A DNA stretch of 64,000 bases from Dendrobium chrysotoxum (taxonomy: Eukaryota > Streptophyta > Magnoliopsida > Asparagales > Orchidaceae), in NCBI GenBank assembly GCA_019925795.1, contig CM034300.1, positions 37,035,390 to 37,099,389 on the forward strand. Direction: 5' to 3'. Below, piece after piece: positions 10,278 through 22,100 of the stretch; positions within the stretch are counted from its first letter, which is position 1, and every line of letters starts with the position of its first letter. Under the pieces are notes generated by a model. That model saw nothing but the letters and a program-made list of their open reading frames with translations. It was not told the origin of the DNA and made no database searches. The position numbers were made by a program, and so were the translations under genes.

Positions 10278-11731
10278 AGAGGGAGAATTAGAAATAATAA
10301 AAGAGGGAGAGAAAGAGAGAGACGGAGAGAGAGAGAATGATGGAGAATTAGAAATAACAAGAGAGGGAGAGAGAGAGGGAGAATGATGGAGAATTAGAAA
10401 TAATGATAGTGGGAGAGAGAGAGAGGGACAATGATGGAGAATTAGAAATAATGAGAGGGGGAGAGAGAGAAGAGAGAAAGAGGGTGATAGAGTGAGAAGG
10501 AGAATGATGGAGAATAAGAAATAATAACAGAGGGAGGGAGGGAGGGAGAGAGAGAGAGAGAGAGCAAGAGGGAGAATGATGGAGAATTAGAAATAATGAG
10601 AGAGAGAGAGCAAGAGGGAGAATGATGGAGAATTAAAATAAAGAGAGGGAGAGAAAGTGAGAGAGGGAGGGAGCGAGAGAGAATAATGGAAATTATAAAT
10701 AATAAGAGAGGAAGAGAGAAAGAGGGAGATAGAATGATGGAGAATTAGAAATAATGAGAGAGAGAGAGAGAGAGAAAAAAAGTGAGAGAGAGAGAGAGGA
10801 GAGAGTGGAGGAAAGAGGGAGATAGAACAAGAAGGAGAATGATGGAGAATTAGAAATAATGAGAGAGGGAGAGAGAGAGGTAGAGAGAGAAAGGGAGCAA
10901 GAGGGAGAATGACAGAGAATTAGAAATAATGAGAGAGAGAGAGCAAGAGGGAGAATGATGGAGAATTAGAAATAATGAGAGAGGGAGAGAAAGAGAGGTA
11001 GAGAGAGAATGAAGGAGAATTAAAAATAATGAGGGGAGAGAGAGAGAGGGGAGAAAAAGAGGGAGATAGAGCAACAAGGAGAATGATGGAGAATTAGAAA
11101 AAATGAGAGAGGGAGAGAGAGAGAGAGATAGAGCAAGGAGGATGATGAAGAATCAGAAATAATGTGAGAGGGGGAGAGAGAGAGAGAGAGAGAGCAAGAA
11201 TGAGAATGATGGAGTAAGAAGTAATGAGAGAGAGAGGGAGAGAGAGCAAGAGGGAGAATGATGGAGAATTAGAATTATTGAGAGTGGGAGAGAGAGAGAG
11301 AGAGAGGGAGAGAGAGAGCAAAAAGGAAAATATTGGAGAATTAGAAATAATGAGAAAGGGAGGGAGAGAGAGAGGGAGAAAGATGGAGAATTAGAATTAT
11401 CGAGAGTGGGAGACAAAGAGATAGAGAGAGAGCGGAGAGAGAGCGAGAATGATGGAGAATTAGAAATAATGAAAGAGGAAGAGAAAGAGAGAGACGGATA
11501 GAGAGAGAGAATGATGGAGAATTAGAAATAACAAGAGAGGGAGAGAGAGAGGAGAATGATGGAGAATTAGAAATAATGATAGTGGGAGAGAGAGAGAGGG
11601 ACAATGATGGAGAATTAGAAATAATGAGAGGGGGAGAGAGAGAGAAGAGAGCAGGAGGGTGATAGAGTGCGAAGGAGAATGATGGAGAATAAGAAATAAT
11701 GACAGAGGGAGGGAGGGAGAGAGAGAGAGAG
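9678..11731. repeat. GA-rich array, block B, right part
   Basis: Continuation of the short AT-anchored GA unit up to the gap. Pure (GA)n runs lie near 9676-9709, 10092-10130 and 10217-10271. A sub-block at about 11480-11700 closely repeats about 10300-10530 (GACGGA..., AATAACAAGAGAGGG, GGGACAATGATGG, AGGGTGATAGAGTG in the same order), a larger duplication of about 1.15 kb step. Confidence 0.82.
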
Positions 11732-12231
11732 NNNNNNNNNNNNNNNNNNNNNNNNNNNNNNNNNNNNNNNNNNNNNNNNNNNNNNNNNNNNNNNNNNNNN
11801 NNNNNNNNNNNNNNNNNNNNNNNNNNNNNNNNNNNNNNNNNNNNNNNNNNNNNNNNNNNNNNNNNNNNNNNNNNNNNNNNNNNNNNNNNNNNNNNNNNNN
11901 NNNNNNNNNNNNNNNNNNNNNNNNNNNNNNNNNNNNNNNNNNNNNNNNNNNNNNNNNNNNNNNNNNNNNNNNNNNNNNNNNNNNNNNNNNNNNNNNNNNN
12001 NNNNNNNNNNNNNNNNNNNNNNNNNNNNNNNNNNNNNNNNNNNNNNNNNNNNNNNNNNNNNNNNNNNNNNNNNNNNNNNNNNNNNNNNNNNNNNNNNNNN
12101 NNNNNNNNNNNNNNNNNNNNNNNNNNNNNNNNNNNNNNNNNNNNNNNNNNNNNNNNNNNNNNNNNNNNNNNNNNNNNNNNNNNNNNNNNNNNNNNNNNNN
12201 NNNNNNNNNNNNNNNNNNNNNNNNNNNNNNN
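11732..12231. other. Assembly gap, exactly 500 N
   Basis: A run of exactly 500 unknown bases, so probably a scaffold join of unknown true size. The sequence is purine-rich to its left and pyrimidine-rich to its right. Confidence 0.97.
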
Positions 12232-13057
12232 ACTCTCTCCCCCCTCCAATCCCTCGCTTGTACTTTATCTCTTATGTCTCTCTTTCTCTTATCCTCTGAC
12301 TTTCTCTCTATATCCCTCCTCATACTATTTCTCTGCATCTTCGATCTCTTTCTCCCTTACTCTCTCCATCCCTCATTCTCACACTATATTACTCTTTCTC
12401 ACCTTAATTCTCCTCACTCTCTCTTACTCCCTATTTTCTCCCTCCCTATCTTACACATCTGTATCACACACTCTCTCTTAACCTCTCTCTCCCACTCTAT
12501 TTCTCTCTCCCTATATCACCCAATCTCTTACTCTTTCCCTTCTCCCTCTCTCTATCTCTCTCTATCTTTCTCTCTCCCCCTTATTTTTCACTCTTTCTAT
12601 CATTAAAAATACATCTATCCCCTCTCTCTTGCTCTCTTTTCCTCTTCCTCTCCCCACTCTCTTTCCCTCTTTCCCTAATTCTCACTTATCTATCCCACTC
12701 ACTTCTTTATTTATTTCCTCTCTCGCTCTCTCATACTCTCACTCTTTCCCCCCATCAATCCCTCACTCATACTTTATCTCTTCTCTGTCTCTCTTTCTCT
12801 AATCCTCTGACTTTCTCTCTATATCCCCCCACATACTCTTTCTCCCCATCTTCGTTCTCTCTCCCTCTCTCTTGCTCTCTCTACCCCTGATTCTCTCACT
12901 ATATTACTCTTTCTCACCTTAATTCTCCTCACTTAGCCTTACTCTATATTTTCCTCTCCCCGTCTCTTACACATCTATATCACACACTCTCTTTTAACCT
13001 CTCTCTCCCCCTCTTTTTCTCCCTCTTTCTATCACCCACCCAATCTCTTGTTGTCTC

Positions 13058-13132
<75 letters not shown>

Positions 13133-13357
13133 CCTCCCTCCCTCCCTCCCTCCCTCCCCCAACTTATTCTCACCCCTCCCCTCCATTTCTATCATTAAAA
13201 ATACATCTCCCCCTTCTCTTGCTCTATTTTCCTCTTCCTCTCCCCACTCTCTTTCCCTAATTCTCTTATCTATCCAGCTCACTCCTTTATTTATTTCCCT
13301 CTCTAGCTCTCTCGTTCTCTCACTCTTTCCCCCCACCAATCCCTCACTCTACTTTAT

Positions 13358-13397
<40 letters not shown>

Positions 13398-15494
13398 ATC
13401 CTCTGACTTTCTCTTTATATCCCCCCAGATACTCTTTCTCCCCATTGTCGATCTCTCTCTCTTGCTCTCTCCACCCCTGATTCTCTCACTATATTGATCT
13501 TTCTCACCTTAATTCTCCTCACTCTCTATTACTCTCTATTTTTCACTTTCCCTTTCTTGCACATCTGTATCACAAACTCTCTCTTAACCACTCTCTCCCA
13601 CTCTCTTTTCCCTCTCTCTCTCTCTATCACCCAACTTGTTGCTCTCTTCCATCTATCTTTCTCTCTCTCTCTCTCCCTCTTTCTATATTTCCCTTGTTCT
13701 CGTCCCTCCCTCTCCCTTTCTATCATTAAAAATACATCTATCCCCTCTCTCTTGAACTCTTTTCCTCTTCCTCTCCCCACTCTCTTTCCCTCTTTCCCAA
13801 ATTCTTACTTATCTATCCTGCTCACTCATTATTTATTTCCCTTTCTCGCACTCTCGTACTCTCACTCTTTTCCCCCACCAATCCCTCGCTCATATTTTAT
13901 CTCTTCTGTCTCTCTTCGTCTCATCCTCTGACATTCTCTCTATATCCCCCATCATACTCTTTATCCCCATCTTCGATCTCTCTCTTCCTTGCTCCCTCCT
14001 TCTCTGATTCTCTCACTATATTAATCTTTCTCACCTTAATCCTCCTTACTCTCCCTTACCTCTTATTTTCTCTCTCCCTCTCTTACACATTTGTATCACA
14101 CACTCTCTCTAAACCTATCTCTCCCACTCTCTTTCTCCCACTCCCTCTATCGCCCAAACTCTTGCTCTCTCCCATCTCCCTCTGTCTCTCTCTGACTCTC
14201 TCTCCCTTATTCTCACCCTACCTTCTCCCTTTCTATCATTAAAAATGCATCTCTCCCCTATCTCTTGCTTTCTTCTCCTCTTCCTCTCCCCACACTCTTT
14301 CCCTCTTTCTCTAATTATCACTTATCTATCCCACTCACTCCTTTATTTATTTTCCTCTCTCGCTCTCTTGTACTCTCACTCTTTCCCTCCACCAATCCCT
14401 CGCTCATACTTTATCTCTTCTCTCTCTCACTCATCCTCTGACTTTCTTTTTATATCCCCTCTCATACTCTTTCTCCTCATCTTCAATCTCTTTCCCTCCT
14501 GCTCTCTCCAACCCTGATTCTCTCACTACATTGCTCTTTCTCACCTTAATTCTCCTCACTCTCTCTTACTCTATATTTTTCTCTCTCCCTCTCTTACACA
14601 TCTGTATCACACACTCTCTCTTAACCTCTCTCTCCCACTCTCTTTCTCCATCTCCCTCTCCCTCTACCACCCTATCTCCTGCTCTCTCCCATCTCCCTCC
14701 CTCTCTCTCTCCCTCTCTTTCTCTCTCTTTCTCTTCCCCTTATTCTCTCCCCTCCCCTCCCTTCCCTTTCTATCATTAAAAATATATCTCTCCCCTCTCT
14801 CTTGCTCTCTTTTCTTCTTCCTCTCCATACTCTCTTTCCCACATTCCCTAATTCTCACTTATCTATCCCACTCACTCCTTTATTTATTTCCCTCTCTCGC
14901 TCTCTCGTACTCTCACTCAATCCCCCCATCAATCCCTCGCTCATACTTTATCTCTTCTCTTTCCTCTCTCGTACTCTCACCCTTTCCCCCCACCAATCCC
15001 TCGCTCATACTTTATCTCTTCTCGCTCTCTCTCTCATCCTCTGACTTTCTTTTTATATCCACTCTCATACTATTTCTCCTCTCCTTCAATCTCTTTCCCT
15101 CTTGCTCTCTCCACCCTTGATTCTCTCACTATATTTCTCTTTCTCACCTTAATTCTCCTCACTCTCTCTTACCCTATATTTTTCTCTCTCCCTCTCTTAC
15201 ATATCTGTATCACACACTCTCTCTTAACCTCTCTCTCCCACTCTCTTTCTTCCTCTCCCTCAATCACCCAATCACTTGCTCCCTCCCATCTCTCTCTCTC
15301 TCTCTCCCCCCCCTTATTCTCTCCCCTCCCCTCCCTTTCTTTCATTAAAAATGCATCTCTCCTCTCTCTCTTGCTCACTTTTCTTGTTTCTCTCCCCACT
15401 CTTACATATCTCTATCACACTCTCTCTCTTAACCACTCTCTCCCACTTTCTTTCTCCCTCTCTCTCAATCACCCAATCTCTTGCTCTCTCCCGT

Positions 15495-15588
<94 letters not shown>

Positions 15589-16046
15589 AGTTCTCACCCC
15601 TCCCTCTCCGTTTCTATTATTAAAAATTCATCTCTCCCCTCTCTCTTGCACACTTTTCCTCTTTCTCTCCCCACTCTCTTTCCCCAATTCTTACTTATCT
15701 ATCCTACTAACTCCTTTATTTATTTTCCTTTCTCGCTCTCTCGTACTCTCACTCTTTCCACCCAACCAATCCTTTGCTCATATTTTATCTCTTATATCTT
15801 TCTTTCTCTCATCCTCTGACTTTCTCTCAACATCCCCCCTCATATACTTTCTCCCCATCTTCAATCTCTCTCTCCCTTGCTCTCTCCATCCCTGATTCTC
15901 CCACTATATTACTATTTCTCACCTTAATTCTCCTCACTCTCTCTTACTCTCAACTTTTCTCCCTCCCTCTCTTACACATCTGTATAACACACTCTCTCTT
16001 AACCTCTCTCTCCCACTCCCTCTATCACCCAATCTCTTCTTATCTC

Positions 16047-16103
<57 letters not shown>

Positions 16104-17119
16104 CCCCCCCTTATTCTCACCCCTCCCCATCCCTTTCTATCAATAAAAAAACATCTATCTCCTCTCTCTTGCTCTCTTTTCCTCTTCCACTCCTCACTCT
16201 CTTTCTCTCTTTCCCTAATTCTCACTTATCTATCCCACTCACTCCTTTAATTATTTCCCTTTCTAGCTCTCTTGTACTCTCACTCTTTCCCCCCACTAAT
16301 CTCTCGCTCATACTTTATCTCTTCTCTCTCACTTTTTCTCATCCTTTTACTTTCTCTCTACATCCCCCCTCATACCCTTTCTCCCCATCTTTGATCTCTC
16401 TCTCTTACTCTCTCCACCCCTTATTCTCTCACTATATTGCTGTTTCTCTCCTAAATTCTCCTCACTCTCTCTTACTCTATATTTTTCTCTCTCTCTCTCT
16501 TAAACATCCATATAACACACTCTCTATTAACCTCTCTCTCCCACTCTCTTTCTTGCTCTCCCTCTGTCACCCAATCTTTTGCTCTCTCTCCCATCTCGCT
16601 CTCTCTCTCTCTTTCTCTTTCTCTCCCCCTTATTCTCTCCCCTCCCCTCCCTTTATATCATTAAAAATGCATCTCTCCTCTCTCTCTTGCTCTCTTTCCT
16701 CTTCCTCTCCCAACTCTCTTTCCCTAATTCTCACTTAACTATCCCACTCACTCCTTTATTTATTTCCCTCTCTCACTCTCTTGTACTCTCACTCTTCCCC
16801 CCCACAAATCCCTATCTAATACTTTATCTCTTATCTATCTATCTCTCTTTCTCTTATCCTCTGACTTTCTCTCTATATCCCCCCTCATACTCTTTCTCCC
16901 CCTCTTCAATCTCTCTCTCTCTCTCTTGGTCTCTCCACCCCTGATTATCTCACTTTATTGCTCTTTCTCACCTTAATTATCCTTACTCTCTCTTACTCTA
17001 TATTTTTCTCTCTCCCTCTCATACACATCTATATCACACAATCTCTCTTAACCTCTCTCTCCCACTCTCATTCTTCCTCTCTCTATCACCTAAGCTCTTG
17101 CTCTCTCCCATCTCCCTCC

Positions 17120-17153
<34 letters not shown>

Positions 17154-17157
17154 ATAC
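12232..17157. repeat. CT-rich higher-order satellite (period about 515-590 bp)
   Basis: Pyrimidine-rich on +. The anchor CATTAAAAAT(A/G)CATCT recurs at 12601, 13193, 13724, 14237, 14774, 15341, about 15618 (variant), 16141 (variant) and 16659, giving steps near 592, 531, 513, 537, 567, 277, 523 and 518. Each unit keeps the order CTTGCTCTCTTTTCCTCTTC, TTATCTATCCCACTCACTCC, TTTATTTATTTCC, CACCTTAATTCTCCTCACTC, TATCACCCAATCTCTTGCTC. The 277-bp unit is a partial one. Pure (CT)n runs of differing length sit at the same place in several units (13060-13130, 15500-15586, 16050-16100). No gene. Confidence 0.88.
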
Positions 17158-18761
17158 TTATTTGTGTGTATACTAACATTTTAGGAACACCATGCACCAT
17201 CCAATGAAGAATAAGTGCTCAAGATTGGGTAGAATAGGTTATGTTGTAAAGAGTCTGTAATATTCATTGATGTAATTTTTTATTTATTGAGTTGAGTCCT
17301 TTAAAGGTGTTTGCTAGCTTGGTGACCATGCACACACACACTCAAGGGAGTGAGATCTTGTCAAAACCAGAAGTTTAATTCTTGAACAAATCATACTGGA
17401 TGATCGTCCAGGAGAATCAGCTCATTGAACTAATCATACTGGATGATTTCTATTATCCAGGATGATCCTTTATAATCATGAAGAATAGCCGCCAATGATA
17501 AGTTAGGCAAGGTTGTAAGATTCAAATTTTGTTCTAATCATCCCGGACGATATCCATCATACTGGATGATCAATGAGAATAATGCCTAAATTGATCCTGT
17601 GATTAGAGGACTAATTATGGTTAATTTGTTCAATTCGTTCGTCTAGGATGATTCATGAAGATCATACTGAATGACCTGAGAGGTTCATGGGATGATACTT
17701 GATCATCCCAGATAAAATACCATAATTTTTCTTCTAATCGTCTAGGATGATCTCTAATATCATCTTGGATAATCTGTTCAAATTTTAACTGATCATCCTG
17801 GACTATCCATGGATCATCCAGGACTATCAAGTCAAATTCTACACATCATCCTAGATAATCTTGAGATCGTACATGATGATTCTTGGCAGTTGAATGGAGT
17901 TTTTAGGGTTTTTCTGAAGCCCTCTATTTAAGCACATCGTATAGATGATCCTGCGATTGTCCTGGATGATCTTTGCTGCAAGAATTGAGTTTTTAGGATT
18001 TTTGGAGCCCTATATTTAAGCTTTCTCAAGGTACTTAGTAAGTGTCTTTGGCAGCCATTGAGGCTTTATTTATTTGGAGAAAATTTAAGGAGAGAGCTTT
18101 AAAAGGGAGAGAGGAGAGGGTAGAGTTTGAGAGAGGGAGAATATCCTTGGAGGGGGTTTCATACGGTTGCTTCGACAAGCTTGGACCTTAGTACCATCAG
18201 ATTTAAGGTTTGTCTTGAGGGAAGTTTTGGGAAGAAGAAGATCTCTTTGGCATCAAAGGACTAGGTTCTCTACCTTCACCAGGAGGGTGAAAAAGGATTC
18301 TAGGTTCTCTACCTTCACTAAGAGGGTGAAAAAGGATTTCGGGTTCTCAGCCTCACTAGGAGGGTGAAAATGATTTCAGGTTCTCTGCTGCACTTGGGGA
18401 GGTGGAAGAGATTTTGTAAGAGCTTCTCTACCTAACTGTTGGGGCTAAAGGAGAGTCACTAAAGGTTTAGTGTAATACTTGGAACGGGAGGTTCTGGGGA
18501 GTGGACGTAGGTCAGGTTGGACCAAACCACTATAAATCTGGTGTATTCTTTCTAATTATTTTTTGCACTTTATTTTTACTACGATTAACTAATTGGGTGA
18601 AATTTCTAATTTATCTTTTTATTTTTTATTTAATTTATTTCTGTGCAAGATAGAAAAAGATTTTTTTTGGTTAAAGAAGTTTTTAAATATCCAATTTTAC
18701 CCCCCTCTTGGTTAGCCTCAGGACTAGTTCTATCGAGTTTAACACCCCTCACGAACTTTCA
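17158..18761 (+). repeat. SIRE-type LTR, 5' end truncated, + orientation
   Basis: Reads as the reverse complement of the LTRs at 2051 and 28629: it enters at their TTTGTGTGTATACTAACAT segment and ends at CTTTCA (18761). The first 90 bp or so, with the TG end, are lost at the border with the CT satellite. It has the dyad array (about 17395-17970), two TATA-like boxes (CTATTTAAG 17924-17932 and TATATTTAAG 18011-18020) and four copies of a 39-bp repeat starting at 18263, 18302, 18341 and 18378. No primer site follows 18761, so it is a solo or 3' LTR remnant. Confidence 0.82.
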
Positions 18762-19681
18762 AAAAATACTCCTTTAATGACCCTTCATTTTGGCAGATCC
18801 CAGAAAGGTGAGAAGAATCCTTAGCAATTCATCAATTGGCAATGAATTATTTGATAAACACTTTGGCCAATTTGATAAAAGTTGAGATCATTCTAGTGGG
18901 GGGTGAATTGAACCATGTTCAAGCTTATCCTTGAGGGTAGCAGGAAAGACCTGATAGAGGAGTGCATCTGAGGCTTATTGGATATGCATAATGGTTCTAT
19001 AGTGATCTATATGCTTGTACAGGTTAGATGTCCCATCATAAGAATTGATGCTCAATAGTTTGAATCTTGCTAGAATGGGGTGTTGAAGAATGGCTTTAGT
19101 TAGGGGTGATGACACCTAGAATTCCCACTGATGAAGAGGTTGCCTTACACCTCCCCCGATAAACTCTTCTCTGACCAATCTTCATAGTTCATAACATACG
19201 GCATTACGAGCGAGCTCAATAACGTGTGGTCGGGCTAAGTCCTCGGGGATGTCCGAAAGAATGTGAGGTTGCCGACCTGTGTGCAAAGGATGGGTAGAGA
19301 GTGATGTGTCAGTAAGCTCATTATCTTGATGTGTTGAATGATGCGTCCTTGGCAGAGGAAGGGGAATCTCAACATAAAGATGTTAAGGTTGAACATCTTT
19401 GAGTCCTAGCAGATCCTAAGGGAGAAGAATCTCTTCTTGAGGTGCTAGCATCGCTTGTTGAGTCTCTCACAGGAGTTTAAGGATCTCATTCTGAGATTCC
19501 TCCATCTTTCTAATGCGGTCTTCCAGGGAAGGTCCTGAAGCTCCTTCTCCCGCAGCATTTTTCCCCTAGAATAAAAAGAGGCAGATACTTGGCATCCATA
19601 ATTTATAGATTGATTCCTGGATTGATGGGTGTTAGAGTGGGAGGCTCCCAAGATGCGATTGCTACACCTGTTGGCCATCAA
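18762..19681 (-). pseudogene. gag: Ty3/gypsy Tat-lineage gag, truncated
   Basis: On the minus strand, starting near the ATG at 19681 (MMANRCSNRILG...). A Tat-type gag core is readable near 19110-18770: PLTKAILQHPILARFKL, then SINSYDGTSNLYKHIDHYRT, then ASDALLYQVFPATLK, and in another frame EGSLKEYF. This is the usual order of retrotransposon gag in Tat elements (Retand/Ogre group), with a stop after IMHIQ and at least one frameshift. The rest of gag is cut off at 18761 by the + strand SIRE-type LTR. No pol part is seen to the left, where satellite begins. Confidence 0.75.
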
Positions 19682-19689
19682 TGCAACAC

Positions 19690-19735
19690 TTAGAATTATA
19701 GGATAGTATTTCCCACAGATAACGCCAAACTATTA
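19690..19735 (-). other. Tat-type primer binding region
   Basis: Complement reads TTTGGCGTTATCTGTGGGAA directly inside the LTR end at 19736. It resembles the TTGGCGCCGTCTGTGGGAA leader seen after 5' LTRs of plant Tat-like gypsy elements, with the GCC changed to GTTA-like sequence. It fixes a minus-strand 5' LTR to the right. Confidence 0.65.
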
Positions 19736-20812
19736 TGTGCTAGAATATACACGGTGATAGAGTTAGAAATTTTCATCTCAGCGTTGTATGGATATCCAGC
19801 ACACAAATAAAAAAATGAAAGAACACCAAAATTTTTAAGTGGAAACCCCTAGAAAGGGAAAAACCACGGGGCCACGCCTAGTTGAAAAGATTCCACTAGT
19901 GTTTGCTTTAATTACAAGTGGCTGACTCGTCCTTAAAATTGATAATGACCGTATTACAATAATCAACTCACGGGTTGAAGTTCAATTACAAAAGAAGATT
20001 GGAAATCAGACAATGTTTGGTTGTCGGGCAAAAATCCTGCTTCAATTGATTATCGCGTAGAACTCCGGTGTTAGTCGACGATCGGTCAGAACTCCAGTGT
20101 CAGTTGTGATTAGGCAGAACTCTACTGTCGGTCAGCTGCTGAGTGGAAGTCTGACGGTGGTCAAGGAGAAGTCTAGTGGCAAGAGAGCTCTCTCCTTTTC
20201 TCCTCTTGCTTCCTTGCTTCCTTCTCTTCTCTTCTTGCTTGGCCCCCACTCATGAGAAATGAGGGGTCTATTTATAGTTTTTTGAAAATGGCATGGCCAG
20301 TAAAAAGAGGAAGATCAAGGGTAAATTGGGAGTGGTTCAAATGGATGGCCGATGTTGAATCCCTTGATCATGGACCATTTATTAAGCATGTGAAGGCCTT
20401 AATGATATCAAAATTTGATGATCTTTTGCTCATTGGATTTGTCTCATTGAGCTGCTTGATTCGATTATAAGCATGTCACATTTGGAAACCATTTTGTAAT
20501 CTGAATTATGGATTGAACCTTCCAAATATGCTTCGGGTCTTTGATTTGGACTCATTTGAGCTCGAATTGGGTCAAATTTGGTGTCTTTAGGTTTGTATTT
20601 TTTAGATGTTCAGTTCGACTATAAGTTTGCTGAAATTGGAGTTTAGATGTTCCTGGATTTAATTTTTGAAGTTTCCAACTTGATTTTGCTTTGAGATTCA
20701 TGCCTGATCAAGATTATTTTTTGATGATATATCAATAATCATATCTATTAGTTCACTTATTTTGTCCACTTTGATTTAAATGTTATGATGCTTTTTGACT
20801 TGAGATTCAACA
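19736..20812 (-). repeat. 5' LTR of the Tat-type gypsy remnant
   Basis: Begins TGTGCTAGAAT (19736), next to the primer region. The right limit is set at CA (20812), because sequence from about 20817 on is homologous to the Athila-like 3' region (complement of 22480-22960). A TATA box CTATAAATAGA (complement of about 20266-20276) lies mid-LTR. The R/U5 has the GGAAAAACCACGGGG string common in plant LTRs. The right end is inferred and could be off by some tens of bases. Confidence 0.6.
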
Positions 20813-21500
20813 GATAATAATTTTTGAATGTACTTATCTTTTATACTTTTTCAAAATTTCTCCAAATATTTTTAATATTTTTCACTTTTTCATACTTGTG
20901 GAGTATTTAATATATTTGAATATCAGTTTCATTTTCATCCTCCCACAACCCTAAATGATTTAATGTAAGGATTTAATTAGATCACTAATTCCATAATTAA
21001 GTTTACTACGATCTTCCTAGTTTAAGCTATCCAATTCCTTCTCTTAACTCAATTACTCATTCTTCAACTCAGCAGTCAGTGCATTAGTGTATAGTTTCAA
21101 AATTTAAAATAAGTCAAATACTTAAGTGATGTTCATTAGTTAAATAATTAAGCTTTTCAAATTATGAATTATTATGCATTATTCATTCAAACTATCATCT
21201 AGGGTTTTATTATTATTATAATTTTATAGAATTTTTAATTACTATTTTTATTTTTGCTAAATATGCAATCAAAGTGCAAGTGCCATACAGAGGATAATTT
21301 TTAATAGTTAAGCATGAGTATAATATAGCCAAATGTAAATGAAATAGTAATAACCAATTGCATAAGAACAAATAAAAACTAAACATGAAATTAACATGTC
21401 TTTTTTTCATTGAATGATAAGAAGCTCAAAGGCAATGTAATACAACTACTAAGAATAAGCACTAGATAACCAGTGCATGAAGCATTATTCTCCTGATCCA
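20813..21500 (-). mobile_element. Inverted Athila-like 3' internal region
   Basis: Matches the reverse complement of about 22290-22960: for example TTTTTGAATGTACT, ATTTCTCCAAATATT, AAGGATTTAATTAGATCACTA, ATTCATTCAAACTAT, AGGGTTTTATTATTAT and TTTTTAATTA occur in the same order. It is therefore a second, oppositely oriented copy of the tract between Athila integrase and its LTR. Its own LTR end is missing, replaced at 20812 by the Tat LTR. No coding content. Confidence 0.65.
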
Positions 21501-21789
21501 TCTCCATCCAAGATCCATAGGATCTGTTCTCATCAGATAGTAAAAATGGCTCTCATGCCACAATAAAAATGGCTCTTGTACGTGTTAAAAGCCGTAGTGC
21601 TTGTTTAGTTCTAAAAAGATAAGTATTGTTAGTTTTCTTTTTTTCTCTAACTCTATGAGAGTCCTTCCTAGGTTAGTGTTCTTGTTGTGCTCATCCTTCT
21701 TGGGCTTCTAAGATAATGGGTGGAAGGAAGAGAAAGCAGTCTTCCTTATAGAGGAAAGAATTTATCTCTAAGAATGAAGAATTATTTCT
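21501..21789. other. Unassigned stretch between the inverted Athila copies
   Basis: No gene recognised. It holds a near-duplicated AAAATGGCTCT (about 21543 and 21566). It may be degraded Athila pol sequence, since a readable integrase end follows. Confidence 0.3.
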
Positions 21790-22100
21790 CTTATGAACTT
21801 TCAGAGTTCTTCAAATGATAACAAACTAAAAGAACTCAGAAATGAAATTTATGAAGATACAAAGATTTACTATAAAGAAAATGCCTGGGTTTGAGATTCT
21901 CAAATATGAATTTTCTCCTAGTCAAAATGTTTAGCTTTTTATTTCAAAAAGAAATTTTATCATGAAAAACTAAATTCTGGATGGATCAGGCCATTTACTG
22001 TCATTAAAATATATTCATATGGTGTGGTAAAAATTTAACATAAAAAGTCTTTTCACATTTTCAAGGTTAATGGTCATAGATTGAAATCTTATGGATGATG
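21790..22100 (+). pseudogene. pol: Ty3/gypsy Athila-lineage integrase C-terminus (remnant)
   Basis: In one + frame, with stops: KELRNEIYEDTKIYYKENAW, then KLNSGWIRPFTVIKIYSYG and FKVNGHRLKSYG followed by a stop near 22097. The order ELR-x-x-Y-E, then K-x-x-x-x-W-x-x-PF-V, then FKVNGHRLK is that of Athila integrase C-termini. Several stops (after ENAWV and KI) and a shifted middle part show it is dead. It lies 1.27 kb before a polypurine tract and LTR in the same orientation, as expected for the end of pol in Athila, leaving room only for a decayed envelope-like region. Confidence 0.78.

Noticed and set aside
12232..17157. Regularly spaced repeats that could suggest a CRISPR-like array
   Set aside because: Period above 500 bp, units similar throughout, and plainly eukaryotic context; it is satellite DNA.
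18167..18367. 66-codon + strand frame with FSTFTKRVKKD repeats
   Set aside because: Same 39-bp LTR repeat on the opposite strand.
20252..20470. 72-codon + strand frame
   Set aside because: Spans the Tat LTR promoter region (TATA box on the other strand); no family recognised.
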